Below are positions 26,162-34,169 of a DNA stretch of 64,000 nucleotides, piece after piece (within the stretch, counting starts at the first letter, position 1; each line of letters begins with the position of its first letter). The notes below the pieces were generated by a model, which was given only the letters and a program-made list of their open reading frames with translations, was not told the DNA's origin and ran no database searches. The translations under genes and the position numbers were made by a program. This stretch comes from an uncultured Kiloniellaceae bacterium (GTDB lineage Bacteria; Pseudomonadota; Alphaproteobacteria; Kiloniellales; Kiloniellaceae): contig CANLSF010000007.1 of assembly GCA_947493695.1 (NCBI GenBank), positions 372,001 through 436,000 of the forward strand, in the 5' to 3' direction.

Positions 26162-27973
26162 ATGCCAGACAACCCTTTTCAAAACCGCGACCCAGCAATA
26201 ATTGGTAACCAGCTATTGCGCGCGCCCCAGCGTGAAGCCTTCGCCGCTCTATCAGAATTTGCTCAGTCGAACGTTTCAGCCGAGCGAGAAGTTGGAATTA
26301 TCTTACCTGTTGGTTGCGGCAAGTCTGGCTGTATTACTCTAACTCCATTCGCATTTCGGTCTCGCAGGGTTTTGGTCGTTGCTCCGGGTCTTAATATCGC
26401 AAGCCAACTAGCCGCTGACTTTGATCCGGCTCGGCCTGACATGTTTTATCAAAAATGTAGAGTTTTGAACGGACAGCCCTATCCCGAGCCTGTCGAAATC
26501 CGTGGACGTGACGCCAATCAAGCCGACCTGGAAGAGGCAGACGTCGTATTGACCAACATTCAGCAGCTACAAGGTGACGACAACCGGTGGCTACGCCGTC
26601 TGCCAGATGATTTCTTTGACTTGATTGTCTTCGATGAAGGCCACCATAGCGTTGCAGCAAGCTGGACAGCTTTGAAGGAAAAATTCCCAGCGGCAAAAAT
26701 CGTCAATTTCAGCGCGACACCTCAAAGGGCGGACGGTCAAGTAATGGCTGGACGTGTGCTTTATTCTTTCCCTGTCTTTCGAGCCATTCAGGAAGGTTTC
26801 GTAAAGCAATTGAAGGCCGTGGTTCTGAACCCTAAAACGCTTCGGTACGTTAGGCGCGAAGACGGACAAGAAATCGAAGCCGATCTTGATGAAGTCAGAC
26901 GGCTCGGCGAGACAGATGCCGATTTCCGCAGAAGCATTGTGACCTCCGAAGAGTCGTTGAACACAATCGTCGATGCTTCAATTCGAGAACTTCATAGGCG
27001 ACGCGTCGAAACAAGCGAAAACCGCCTTAAGATTATCGCGTCGGCGCTTAACTACCAGCATTGCCACCAGATCGTCGAAGCTTACAGGGCGCGTGGTCAG
27101 CGTGCGGACTATGTGCATTCGCGCGAAGACGGGGCAGCCAACCAACGTGTAATGCAACGGCTAGAAGATCACGAACTTGACGTGATCGTTCAGGTTAGGA
27201 AACTAGGTGAGGGTTTCGATCATCCTCATTTGGCGGTCGCTGCTGTATTCAGCATCTTTGCGAACCTTTCCCCGTTCGTTCAGTTTGTAGGTCGTATCAT
27301 GCGCGTTATCCAGCAGAATGCGCCCTGCCATGTTTTGAACCAAGGTACAGTCATTTTCCACGCGGGAGCCAACGTTGCGAGCAGGTGGGAGGATTTCCAA
27401 CAGTATAGTGAAGCCGACCGCGATTTCTTCAATCAATTGTTGCCGGTGGAAGAACTTGATTTCTCCATTGGAAATGAATTGGAAGTCGAACCGCAACTGA
27501 GAAACCTTGGTGATGGTGACGGTGTTAGTGTTCACGCGCAAACAGATGTGCAGCTTCAAGAAATTCCGCTGATCGAGAATGCGGACGCGATGGCTGCTCT
27601 AAAGTTTCTACGGGACGCTGGCTATACTGTGGATCAGGTCCAAGAAGAGTTTGAGCGCCTTGAACCTGTGCCAATTACACGCGTTAGGCAACGGCAGGCA
27701 ATGCGCTCCAGTCTTGATGCACAAATTAAAACTGAAGTCGGCAAGGCTTTGGCTGAGCGCCGCGTCAGCCATGACGGACACGATCTGGATCGGCAGCGTT
27801 TAGGCCGTACAAACTTCATTGTGGTTAAGTCAGCAATTGACCGAGCAGTGAACCAATCAGTAGGACGCGCTACTGGCAGTCGAGATGAATTCACCCGCGC
27901 AGAACTGGATCAGATCAACGAAGGTTTCGCCGTAATTTTAGCGAGTGCATTGGAGGGAGTTTTCAATGGCTAG
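26162..27973 (+). CDS. SF2 (DEAD/DEAH-type) helicase of an accessory locus
   Basis: 603 residues. Helicase motifs in order: Q-like LRAPQREAF (19-27), Walker A LPVGCGKSG (48-56), motif Ia VLVVAPG, Ib VVLTN, motif II VFDEGHH (156-162), motif III SATPQR (184-189), motif IV region IIASALNYQHC, motif V LGEGFDHPHLA (348 onward) and motif VI QFVGRIMR (374-381). The order and the DEGH box suit the nucleic-acid-translocating SF2 proteins found with restriction and phage-defence loci. The C-terminal 200 residues match nothing I recognise, and there is no nuclease motif. Base composition is poorer in GC than in neighbouring genes. GGAG lies 11 bases before the ATG. The stop overlaps the next small gene. 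A defence role is inferred only. Confidence 0.82.
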   Translation: MPDNPFQNRDPAIIGNQLLRAPQREAFAALSEFAQSNVSAEREVGIILPVGCGKSGCITLTPFAFRSRRVLVVAPGLNIASQLAADFDPARPDMFYQKCRVLNGQPYPEPVEIRGRDANQADLEEADVVLTNIQQLQGDDNRWLRRLPDDFFDLIVFDEGHHSVAASWTALKEKFPAAKIVNFSATPQRADGQVMAGRVLYSFPVFRAIQEGFVKQLKAVVLNPKTLRYVRREDGQEIEADLDEVRRLGETDADFRRSIVTSEESLNTIVDASIRELHRRRVETSENRLKIIASALNYQHCHQIVEAYRARGQRADYVHSREDGAANQRVMQRLEDHELDVIVQVRKLGEGFDHPHLAVAAVFSIFANLSPFVQFVGRIMRVIQQNAPCHVLNQGTVIFHAGANVASRWEDFQQYSEADRDFFNQLLPVEELDFSIGNELEVEPQLRNLGDGDGVSVHAQTDVQLQEIPLIENADAMAALKFLRDAGYTVDQVQEEFERLEPVPITRVRQRQAMRSSLDAQIKTEVGKALAERRVSHDGHDLDRQRLGRTNFIVVKSAIDRAVNQSVGRATGSRDEFTRAELDQINEGFAVILASALEGVFNG

Positions 27974-28187
27974 GGTCAAATCACTCATCACTGGGACAAC
28001 GGTGGACCAAGCCAAAAAATCGCACAATTGCCAAGCTAATTCGCGCCATAGAATTAACATGGGCGACGTGCGATTGAATGTGAAAAGCGGTAGAAGTTGG
28101 GACCGCTACTGTTTGGCTTGTGCGCAAGAAATTTTGCGGCGTGATGCCGAAAAGATCGCAGATCTACAGCGACAGTTTGGTCAATAG
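27966..28187 (+). CDS. Small zinc-finger-like protein coupled to the helicase
   Basis: 73 residues starting at ATG 27966, which overlaps the helicase stop by eight bases (ATGGCTAG). Potential zinc ligands are His20 and Cys22 (SHNCQAN), His28, and Cys49/Cys52 (YCLACA). The spacing, a G-D-V-R-L turn after the first pair and a conserved-looking W before the CxxC resemble a PARP-type or treble-clef finger. Such a domain could direct the helicase to DNA ends or nicks. The basic N terminus (ARVKSLITG) also suits nucleic-acid contact. I know of no named family. The tight coupling implies a two-component module. Confidence 0.65.
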   Translation: MARVKSLITGTTVDQAKKSHNCQANSRHRINMGDVRLNVKSGRSWDRYCLACAQEILRRDAEKIADLQRQFGQ

Positions 28188-28208
28188 GCACAAATTAAGC
28201 CCTGCCCC
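28188..28208 (-). repeat. Border motif copy 4
   Basis: GCACAAATTAAGCCCTGCCCC, the reverse complement of a diverged border motif, starts right after the stop of the zinc-finger-like gene. It separates the helicase module from the secreted-protein operon. Confidence 0.5.
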
Positions 28209-28274
28209 TTTCCGCCATTTCTATTAATCAATATTGATGACCATCATAATCAATCTTAAACAAAGGTAAATTGA

Positions 28275-29042
28275 ATGCGAATATACACATTTTTTTCTAT
28301 ATTTTGCATGTCCATTGCGCCTGCATCAGCTGACGTATTTTCTGACGCATGGGGTATTCTTACAGATCCCCTCAAAGTTGGCGAAGCGTCAGATAACGCG
28401 GTTATAGCAATCCGTGAAGCGCGGGACGCGTTAATTGCGATGGAGCGACTCCAGGAAAAAAATGATAGTGATATTAGATTCTACCTGAGAGATGTTGACG
28501 GAAAAATTGATCGCATGAAGAACGCATCAATTGAGGTTGTGGATAGCTTAGCGGATGAAATTAGATCTGTTGAAGACAAAATTGTAAGGGATATTGTTTT
28601 GCTGGTCCGCAAAGCTGAATGCTCGTTAAATAGAACTTCTGATCAAGCTATCAGACAATCTGTCAGGGATACATTACCTTCATGGTTGGTTGGTGATGAG
28701 CGAGTATTTCGATTGCCTTTTGGTGTTCAAAAAAAATATGCCCTAGGAGTTATTCCTTGGGGAACTGAGCCAAAAACGCACTCTATAAATTTGAGAACAA
28801 ATCCAAATCCATTTGAAATATTCAAGGAATTTGAAAATGCTTACTTGGAAAATTTGAAAGAATCTAAAGAATCCGATGATGCTATATTGATATATTCAGC
28901 GTGGGCTAATTTGGCGCGTCTCTCAAAATTGACTGCTTGCTTCTATGAGGGGCAGCAGTTCGAAAAAACTCTAATAAAAAAACATGCCAAATATAATGCA
29001 ATGGTATTTGCGTGGAATTTTGCAGTTAAGGTAAAGGAATAA
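28275..29042 (+). CDS. Secreted coiled-coil protein, unknown
   Basis: 255 residues. A Sec signal peptide (FFSIFCMSIAPASADVF) is followed by a long helical stretch (about residues 38-110) rich in charged heptads: AREARDAL-type IREARDALIAMERLQEKN, FYLRDVDGKIDRMKNAS, LADEIRSVEDKIVRDIVLLV. The C-terminal half holds two cysteines in mixed helix/sheet sequence. AT content is clearly higher than in the flanking chromosome and codons such as ATA and AGA are frequent, which suggests foreign origin. The next gene follows after two bases, so they form an operon. No family recognised; it could be an adhesin or effector stalk. Confidence 0.65.
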   Translation: MRIYTFFSIFCMSIAPASADVFSDAWGILTDPLKVGEASDNAVIAIREARDALIAMERLQEKNDSDIRFYLRDVDGKIDRMKNASIEVVDSLADEIRSVEDKIVRDIVLLVRKAECSLNRTSDQAIRQSVRDTLPSWLVGDERVFRLPFGVQKKYALGVIPWGTEPKTHSINLRTNPNPFEIFKEFENAYLENLKESKESDDAILIYSAWANLARLSKLTACFYEGQQFEKTLIKKHAKYNAMVFAWNFAVKVKE

Positions 29043-29044
29043 GA

Positions 29045-29566
29045 ATGAAAATTGTCAAAACATTAATGGCGGCAGGTTTTTTGTTTTCCATCAATACTTT
29101 CGGATCTCTAAGCGTATCGGCTGAGTGCACTTCCGCTGCAGAATGCGCACAAGAAGCGGTAGAGACTGCGGCACAGACAAAGTCGCTTTTGGAGATCATG
29201 ATTCCAAAGGGAGCAATTATGGCGTTCAATCTCAATAGCTGTCCTACTGGGTGGGATAACTTTGAAGCGGCAAATGGCAGGTTTCTTCGTGGCATTGATC
29301 TAGAAAACAAAAATATAGATCCAGACGGAGTCCGTAAGGCAGGCTCGATTCAGGACGACCGATTTCAAAATCACAGTCATTCAATGGATTCGGTTCAATC
29401 TTCGGCTCACGCGCCTGGAGGAAGAGGTGGTCACGGATATCAAGCAGGCCCACAGGGCTACAATGTTGCTCGTACCAATGCTGTTGCAGCTGATGCTGAC
29501 GTTCGACAAGATTCTCGTGAAACGCGCCCAAAAAATGTGGCAGTAACGTTTTGTTACAGAAAATAA
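29045..29566 (+). CDS. Secreted protein with a phage tail-collar-like domain
   Basis: 173 residues with a signal peptide (LMAAGFLFSINTFGSLSVSA). From residue 55 it follows the short tail-fibre/collar pattern: IPKGAIMAFN, SCPTGWDNFEAANGRFLRGID, an acidic loop, then SIQDDRFQNHSHSM with the His cluster, a Gly-rich segment and the closing ETRPKNVAVTFCYRK. In phages this domain trimerises at the fibre tip and binds metal or receptor. Here it is exported by Sec and no other phage gene is near. AAGGAATAAGA precedes the ATG, two bases after the coiled-coil gene, suggesting that the two products act together at the cell surface. Confidence 0.75.
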   Translation: MKIVKTLMAAGFLFSINTFGSLSVSAECTSAAECAQEAVETAAQTKSLLEIMIPKGAIMAFNLNSCPTGWDNFEAANGRFLRGIDLENKNIDPDGVRKAGSIQDDRFQNHSHSMDSVQSSAHAPGGRGGHGYQAGPQGYNVARTNAVAADADVRQDSRETRPKNVAVTFCYRK

Positions 29567-29618
29567 TACTTACCAATGCCTCGTTTCGACGCCGACGCCG
29601 CTTCGCCACAAACCACTC

Positions 29619-29654
29619 CGCTAATGTCCATTTATTCGCAAATGGACATTAGCG
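29619..29654 (+). terminator. Perfect 15-bp inverted repeat after the secreted-protein operon
   Basis: CGCTAATGTCCATTT (29619-29633) and AAATGGACATTAGCG (29640-29654) pair perfectly around ATTCGC. It lies 53 bases after the operon's last stop. No T run follows, so it may stabilise mRNA, act with Rho, or be a mobile-element end rather than a classical terminator. Confidence 0.55.
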
Positions 29655-29670
29655 CTCACTAGAGGTCAAG

Positions 29671-29692
29671 GGTCAGGTCCTTATTTGTGCGT
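29671..29692 (+). repeat. Border motif copy 5
   Basis: GGTCAGGTCCTTATTTGTGCGT, in the orientation of copy 1. Together with copy 4 it brackets the secreted-protein operon as an inverted pair. Confidence 0.6.
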
Positions 29693-30025
29693 CCACACCA
29701 TAGAAAGCGTGAACAAAAAGTACGGCTAGCCCCTCAGACCAATCACTACCCACTGTTAGGTCGAACTAAAAATTTTTCGATGTAGATAATATTATTGCTC
29801 GAGAGATAATGGGTAAGTGCATGTCTACTTTACCCGCCACCCTAACCTCGGCCTATGCGTCTATCCCACGGATGCGGCGATTGTTCGGCTTGGTGTTCCG
29901 TACTAACAAAAGCCGACAATGTCAGTGAACGACTGCTACGGGCCGGACTTTGGCTGGAATGACTGACTGTTCTATGAGTACGATATCTGTCTAAGCAAAA
30001 TGATCAGCCTACGGTGTCAATAACT
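29693..30025. other. Intergenic region, nothing recognised
   Basis: About 330 bases before the HEPN-like gene. No gene, terminator or repeat recognised. The promoter of the next gene should lie at its right end. Confidence 0.35.
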
Positions 30026-30517
30026 ATGACTCCTCGTAAACCAAAAACATCAGACCCGGACTCAATGATGTTCTCTGCGCGGTCTTTGCAAGAAGTTGTA
30101 AAGTCGTTTGAGAATAGAGCTGACCCCAGTTCAAACGCACACCTCTTTGAGGGACAGTTTATCGCCTCTCCGGTACTTTTGTCTCTCGCGATGGAACTGG
30201 CCCTTAAGGCTTGGTGGACTCACGAAGTCAAAGACAGAGCTGTACTGAGAACACATGACCTATTGAAACTTTTTGACGGACTGCCTGAACAAACGCGGAA
30301 GCGTCTTGAAAACTCCTATCCCGAGCCGCCAACCTCTCATAACCCACTACTTTTGCCGGCTCGCAAAGACCTGCGATCGCTTCTAGAATTAAACAGAACA
30401 AAATTTGTCGAATGGAGATACCTGCACGAGCTCTCAAACAGCAGTTTCCCCGATGGGCAATTCAAGGTTGCGTTGTCGTCGGTAATTGACGAGTTCTTCA
30501 AGAAAACAGCAGGATGA
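30026..30517 (+). CDS. HEPN-like protein of the accessory region
   Basis: 163 residues. The helical pattern SPVLLSLAMELALKAWW, then a short turn, VLRTHDLLKLFDGLPEQTRKRLENSY, and later LLELNRTKFVEWRYLHEL resembles HEPN-type domains: an ELALKA helix, a THDLLKL helix and a final WRYL(H/Y)E helix. HEPN proteins are often RNA-cleaving toxins or nucleotide-binding partners, but the usual RxxxxH motif is not clear here, so it may lack catalysis. GTG at 30014 is another possible start; neither start has a strong ribosome site. No nucleotidyltransferase antitoxin gene is adjacent. Confidence 0.5.
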   Translation: MTPRKPKTSDPDSMMFSARSLQEVVKSFENRADPSSNAHLFEGQFIASPVLLSLAMELALKAWWTHEVKDRAVLRTHDLLKLFDGLPEQTRKRLENSYPEPPTSHNPLLLPARKDLRSLLELNRTKFVEWRYLHELSNSSFPDGQFKVALSSVIDEFFKKTAG

Positions 30518-30686
30518 GTATGACCCATCTGGTTAGAATGGTTAGTTGGAAAAACTCTATTGCAACGTCGACTTTCGTTACGAGAGTTGGCTACGGGCCG
30601 AAATTCACCCTGTGAGCCAAAGGCCGATAACCCGCACCTTCGCCGATGCAGGAGCGCCGCCCATGTAAAAGCGTTCTGAACCGAGG

Positions 30687-30935
30687 TCAGGCCGCCCGGA
30701 TCTCCGAAATACTCTCACGCACGGTCGCCGAGAGCTGATCCATCACCCACGCCACTTCCGCGATCTGCGTCAGGGTCTCGCCCAGCCGGGCTTCGTTCCC
30801 CTCCGCGTCGCTGTTGACCTCGGAGATGTTTTCCGTGATCCGGCGGGTGCCATCGGCCACCATGTTGACCGTGCTGGAGACCTGCGAGGTTGTGGCGTTC
30901 TGTTCTTCGATGGCGGCTGAGATGGCCACAGGTTG
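30687..30935 (-). pseudogene. Truncated duplicate of a chemoreceptor C terminus
   Basis: Encodes only the last 80 or so residues of a methyl-accepting protein: [20 protein letters not shown] ... QIAEVAWVMDQLSATVRESI then SEIRAA. It is clearly paralogous, in DNA and protein, to the end of the intact receptor at 31735 (same EIRAA terminus). Homology stops near 30928, within the GAGATGGC shared by both copies. No start or upstream domain remains. It lies at the right edge of the accessory region, about 1 kb from the intact gene and on the same strand. Confidence 0.8.
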
Positions 30936-31177
30936 GTTACGGGTCAGCAAAGATTCTTAAAGCTATCATGCACTGCCGCGCTTGAAGGGGCTGAGGTTTT
31001 ACGGCCAGTGTATGCTTAGGGCAAAAGACCTGCCGGTTGAGGTCATGCGGCCTCGCGTAAACAGCACCTCAGCCAAGATCTTCAGGGTGCCCGCTGTCCA
31101 TGACGGCAACGCAGACAGCCCTCTCCGGGAGATGGAATGTTCTTTCGCTAAGATATCTCAAGAGAGCGGAGATCGTG

Positions 31178-31687
31178 ATGAGGCAACTGCCGTTTCAGTA
31201 TCGAACCCTGTGCCCCGACGATGCGGAGGCCTGGCAGGCGTTGCGTCTGGAAGCTGTGCGGGACTTTCCGATGGGTTTCCTGATCACGCTTGAGGAAACA
31301 CTTTCCGTCAGCCCCGAACGCTGTCGCGAGATTCTAGGATTTGGAAATACGCGTGGGGTTCTGCAGGCGGAGAAGCTCGTCGGTTTCTGTGGATACCGCA
31401 GGCAACGCCTCGAGCGGACCCGCCATAGAGCCGAGACCGGCCCGTTCTTCGTTTCCCGCGGCTTCCAGGGTTCAGGTGCGGCCAAGTGCCTGATGCAAGG
31501 GGTCATCGACGAAGCCCGGAAGGATCGCGTCGCGCAACTGGAACTCTATGTCGACTCGCGGAATGGCCGCGCTATCGCATTTTACGAGAGAGAAGGCTTC
31601 GAACGCCTGGCCACCCTTCCAGACGCAGTCCGCTTTGACAGCCGGTCGCACGATGATTTCTTTTATCGACTTAAGCTCGGCGGCTGA
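31178..31687 (+). CDS. GNAT-family N-acetyltransferase
   Basis: 169 residues. The acetyl-CoA site motif appears as FFVSRGFQGSGAAKCLMQGVIDEAR (R/Q-x-x-G-x-G/A), followed by LELYVDSRNGRAIAFYEREGF, the usual beta6-alpha4 segment. The start MRQLPFQYRTLCPDDAEAW is the typical N-terminal strand, and AGCGGAG lies upstream. A frame extending to 31100 lacks support. Substrate is unknown: it could be a small amine, antibiotic or protein terminus. It is isolated between the chemoreceptor fragment and the intact receptor gene. Confidence 0.88.
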   Translation: MRQLPFQYRTLCPDDAEAWQALRLEAVRDFPMGFLITLEETLSVSPERCREILGFGNTRGVLQAEKLVGFCGYRRQRLERTRHRAETGPFFVSRGFQGSGAAKCLMQGVIDEARKDRVAQLELYVDSRNGRAIAFYEREGFERLATLPDAVRFDSRSHDDFFYRLKLGG

Positions 31688-31734
31688 CGCCTGACTTCAG
31701 GCCGGAACATGATCTAACCTGAGTGGCTGCCGTT

Positions 31735-32949
31735 TTACGCCGCCCGAATCTCCGAAACAGACTCCCTCAGCGTCGCTGCGAGCTGATCCATCACCCGCGC
31801 CACTTCCGCAATCTGGGCCATGCTCTCTTCTCCCGAACCGCCGCCGCTGGCCGGAGCGCCGGATTCCAGGCTCGCCGTGACGCGCCGGGTGCCCTGGGCG
31901 ACCAGGCCGACGGTGCCGGCGACCTGTTCCGTGGTGGCGTTCTGTTCCTCGATGGCGGCGGAGATGGCGGAGCTGGATTCGTTCATGCGGTCGATCACCG
32001 AGCGGATCGTGCCGATGCTCTCGACGGTCTGGGAGGTGACGGACTGAATCTCGCCGACCTGGTTGGAAATGTCTTCGGTCGCCTTGGCGGTCTGGGTCGC
32101 CAGGCTCTTGACCTCGTTGGCGACCACGGCAAAGCCCTTGCCGGCGTCACCGGCGCGGGCGGCCTCGATGGTGGCGTTGAGCGCCAGCAGGTTGGTCTGT
32201 TCGGCAATGCCCTTGATCAGGGAGACGATCTCGCCGATGGCCTGGGCGCCGCTGTCCAGGGTCTGGACCAGTTCGCCCGCCGCCTCGGAGTGGGTCACGG
32301 CCTCGACCGCGACACCGGCGGAGGTCGCCACCTGGCTGGAAATCTCGCGGATCGCCGTGGTCAGTTCCTCCATCGAGGCGGCTATGGTGTCGGCCGAGGT
32401 GGAGGCTTCCTGTGCCGCCGAGAGAGCTTCACCGGCGTTCCCGCCACCACCAGATGACATCTGATGGAGGGAGGAATGCAGAAGCTCGGCGTTGACCATG
32501 ACCTCCTCGACCATGGCCTGGCCATCGCTTTCCAGGCGCGCCGCGATCTGTTCCAGATGCTGCTGCCGCCCGGCTTCGTCTTGCACCGGCATCAACATTT
32601 GCGGCTCTTCAGCGGGCTGCGCGTCCTCCCCCTGCCCTTCGGCCTCAGCCTCAGCCTCAGCAGCATCGCTTGCGGTCTCACTTGAAGAGACTTCTTCTCT
32701 ACGCCCCATGAAGTGCATCACCCCGGCGACCGCGATAGCAGCAACAACAGCCCGCGCCAGGTCCATAGCCCAGTCAGGTCCCTGCGCGGCGACACCTGCC
32801 AGCGCCAAACCGAAATGCACGGCAGCGACGGCGAGCACCGCGAGAAACACCAACGCAGCAGGCACGAACACCGCAGCGGCCCCCGCACGCCTGGGCGTTT
32901 CCGCCCCTTCCACTTTCGCCTCGCCTGACTCTTCCTGCTTCTCGGACAT
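31735..32949 (-). CDS. Methyl-accepting chemotaxis protein without periplasmic domain
   Basis: 404 residues. Two adjacent transmembrane segments near residues 24-50 and 64-80 leave almost no external loop. An acidic linker rich in Glu/Ala (about 88-120) precedes the signalling domain. The hairpin tip is present as [23 protein letters not shown] then [15 protein letters not shown]. It ends EIRAA and has no pentapeptide tether. It therefore probably senses an intracellular or membrane-related cue and signals to CheA. An FNR/FixK-like site lies about 140 bases upstream. A truncated paralogous tail lies at 30687-30935. Confidence 0.9.
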   Translation of the reverse strand: MSEKQEESGEAKVEGAETPRRAGAAAVFVPAALVFLAVLAVAAVHFGLALAGVAAQGPDWAMDLARAVVAAIAVAGVMHFMGRREEVSSSETASDAAEAEAEAEGQGEDAQPAEEPQMLMPVQDEAGRQQHLEQIAARLESDGQAMVEEVMVNAELLHSSLHQMSSGGGGNAGEALSAAQEASTSADTIAASMEELTTAIREISSQVATSAGVAVEAVTHSEAAGELVQTLDSGAQAIGEIVSLIKGIAEQTNLLALNATIEAARAGDAGKGFAVVANEVKSLATQTAKATEDISNQVGEIQSVTSQTVESIGTIRSVIDRMNESSSAISAAIEEQNATTEQVAGTVGLVAQGTRRVTASLESGAPASGGGSGEESMAQIAEVARVMDQLAATLRESVSEIRAA

Positions 32950-33088
32950 CTAAAAATACCCTCCTGAACCGAGGCTGTGGAAGGACCATGCCCCTCCCAA
33001 AAACTACCTCTGGGAGTACTGACACCGGAGGTATCAATACTTTTTGTATAATCTCAACAATTTTATCTAAATTGCTGTAAATATTGAG

Positions 33089-33102
33089 TTAATCAAGATC
33101 AA
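33089..33102. promoter_or_regulatory. FNR/FixK-like site
   Basis: TTAATCAAGATCAA differs at one base from the TTGAT-N4-ATCAA consensus. It lies in the AT-rich region between the divergent chemoreceptor and enoyl-CoA hydratase genes. Oxygen-linked control of the receptor is possible; the match alone is modest evidence. Confidence 0.35.
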
Positions 33103-33358
33103 TTAGGTGACTATAATCGAGCGGAAACAGCGCTTTCAGCAGTGCGGAAACCGATGTTTTCCGGCGAGAAACCAGGCCTCCTGCCGCAAAGACTCGCGCT
33201 GTTGGTTTTCCTTGGCCTGGCCTGGTCGTGTCGGCACTATGAGGCAGGCATCAGGCTGTAAATCCTGCGATCAGAACCGGTAAGGTTGATGAAGCCTCGG
33301 CACGATACAATCCTGAACGGTTTTGACCCTCAAACCCATACCCAGGGAAATTCCCCCG

Positions 33359-34126
33359 ATGACAGAAACGATCCTTTCCCAGAGCGAAGACCGGGTCCTC
33401 AAGATCACGATCAACCGGCCTGATAAGAAGAACGCGCTGACCCTGGCCATGTACGAGCAGATGACGGCGCTTGTCGAGGCGGCGGACAAGGACGCCCAGA
33501 TTCGCGTGATCATGATCACAGGAACGGGGGACTCCTTTTCCAGCGGCAACGACCTTGCGGACTTTCTCTCTCATCCGCCGACCCCGGGTGAAAGCCCCGC
33601 CGCGCATTTTCTCCATACGATCTCAAAAACGGAAAAACCGCTGATTGCGGCCGTCAACGGCCTGGCCATCGGGATCGGCACCACGCTTCTGCTGCACTGC
33701 GATTTCGTCTATGCCGCAGCATCGGCAAGGTTCCAGTTGCCTTTCGTGAATCTGGCACTGGTCCCCGAGGCCGGCTGCAGTCTCCTGCTGCCACAACTGG
33801 CGGGCCACAGGAAAGCCGCAGAGCTGCTGATGCTGGGGGAGATGTTCAGCGCCGAGGTGGCCCATGAAGTCGGTTTGCTCAGTAGCGTCTGCGAAGCGGA
33901 TGCCCTTGAAGACACCGCCCTGGAGACGGCCCGGCGGCTGGCGGCAAAACCACCGGAGGCCCTGCGGCTGACCAAAGCCCTCATGAAAGACCGCTCCGGT
34001 GATGTGAACGAGCGCATCAACAAGGAACTGGGACACTTCGCCCACCGGCTGGAATCGCCGGAAGCCCATGAAGCGATGCAGGCCTTTATGGAAAAGCGCC
34101 TGCCCGATTTCTCGAAGTTCTCCTGA
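33359..34126 (+). CDS. Enoyl-CoA hydratase/isomerase family protein
   Basis: 255 residues of the crotonase superfamily. Visible are VLKITINRPDKKNALTLAMY, the oxyanion-hole segments ITGTGDSFSSGNDLADF and PLIAAVNGLAIGIGTTLLLHCD, and FQLPFVNLALVPEAGCSLLLPQ, where Glu of PEAG is the usual catalytic acid. The start ATG at 33359 follows AGGGAAA; twelve upstream codons in frame look untranslated. It likely acts on an acyl-CoA intermediate. The next gene (a nucleotide cyclase) starts 43 bases later on the same strand and could be cotranscribed, though no functional link is evident. Confidence 0.9.
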   Translation: MTETILSQSEDRVLKITINRPDKKNALTLAMYEQMTALVEAADKDAQIRVIMITGTGDSFSSGNDLADFLSHPPTPGESPAAHFLHTISKTEKPLIAAVNGLAIGIGTTLLLHCDFVYAAASARFQLPFVNLALVPEAGCSLLLPQLAGHRKAAELLMLGEMFSAEVAHEVGLLSSVCEADALEDTALETARRLAAKPPEALRLTKALMKDRSGDVNERINKELGHFAHRLESPEAHEAMQAFMEKRLPDFSKFS

Positions 34127-34169
34127 AACCAGGACCGCTTCCTCAAACCAGAACGGATTCCGACACGCC

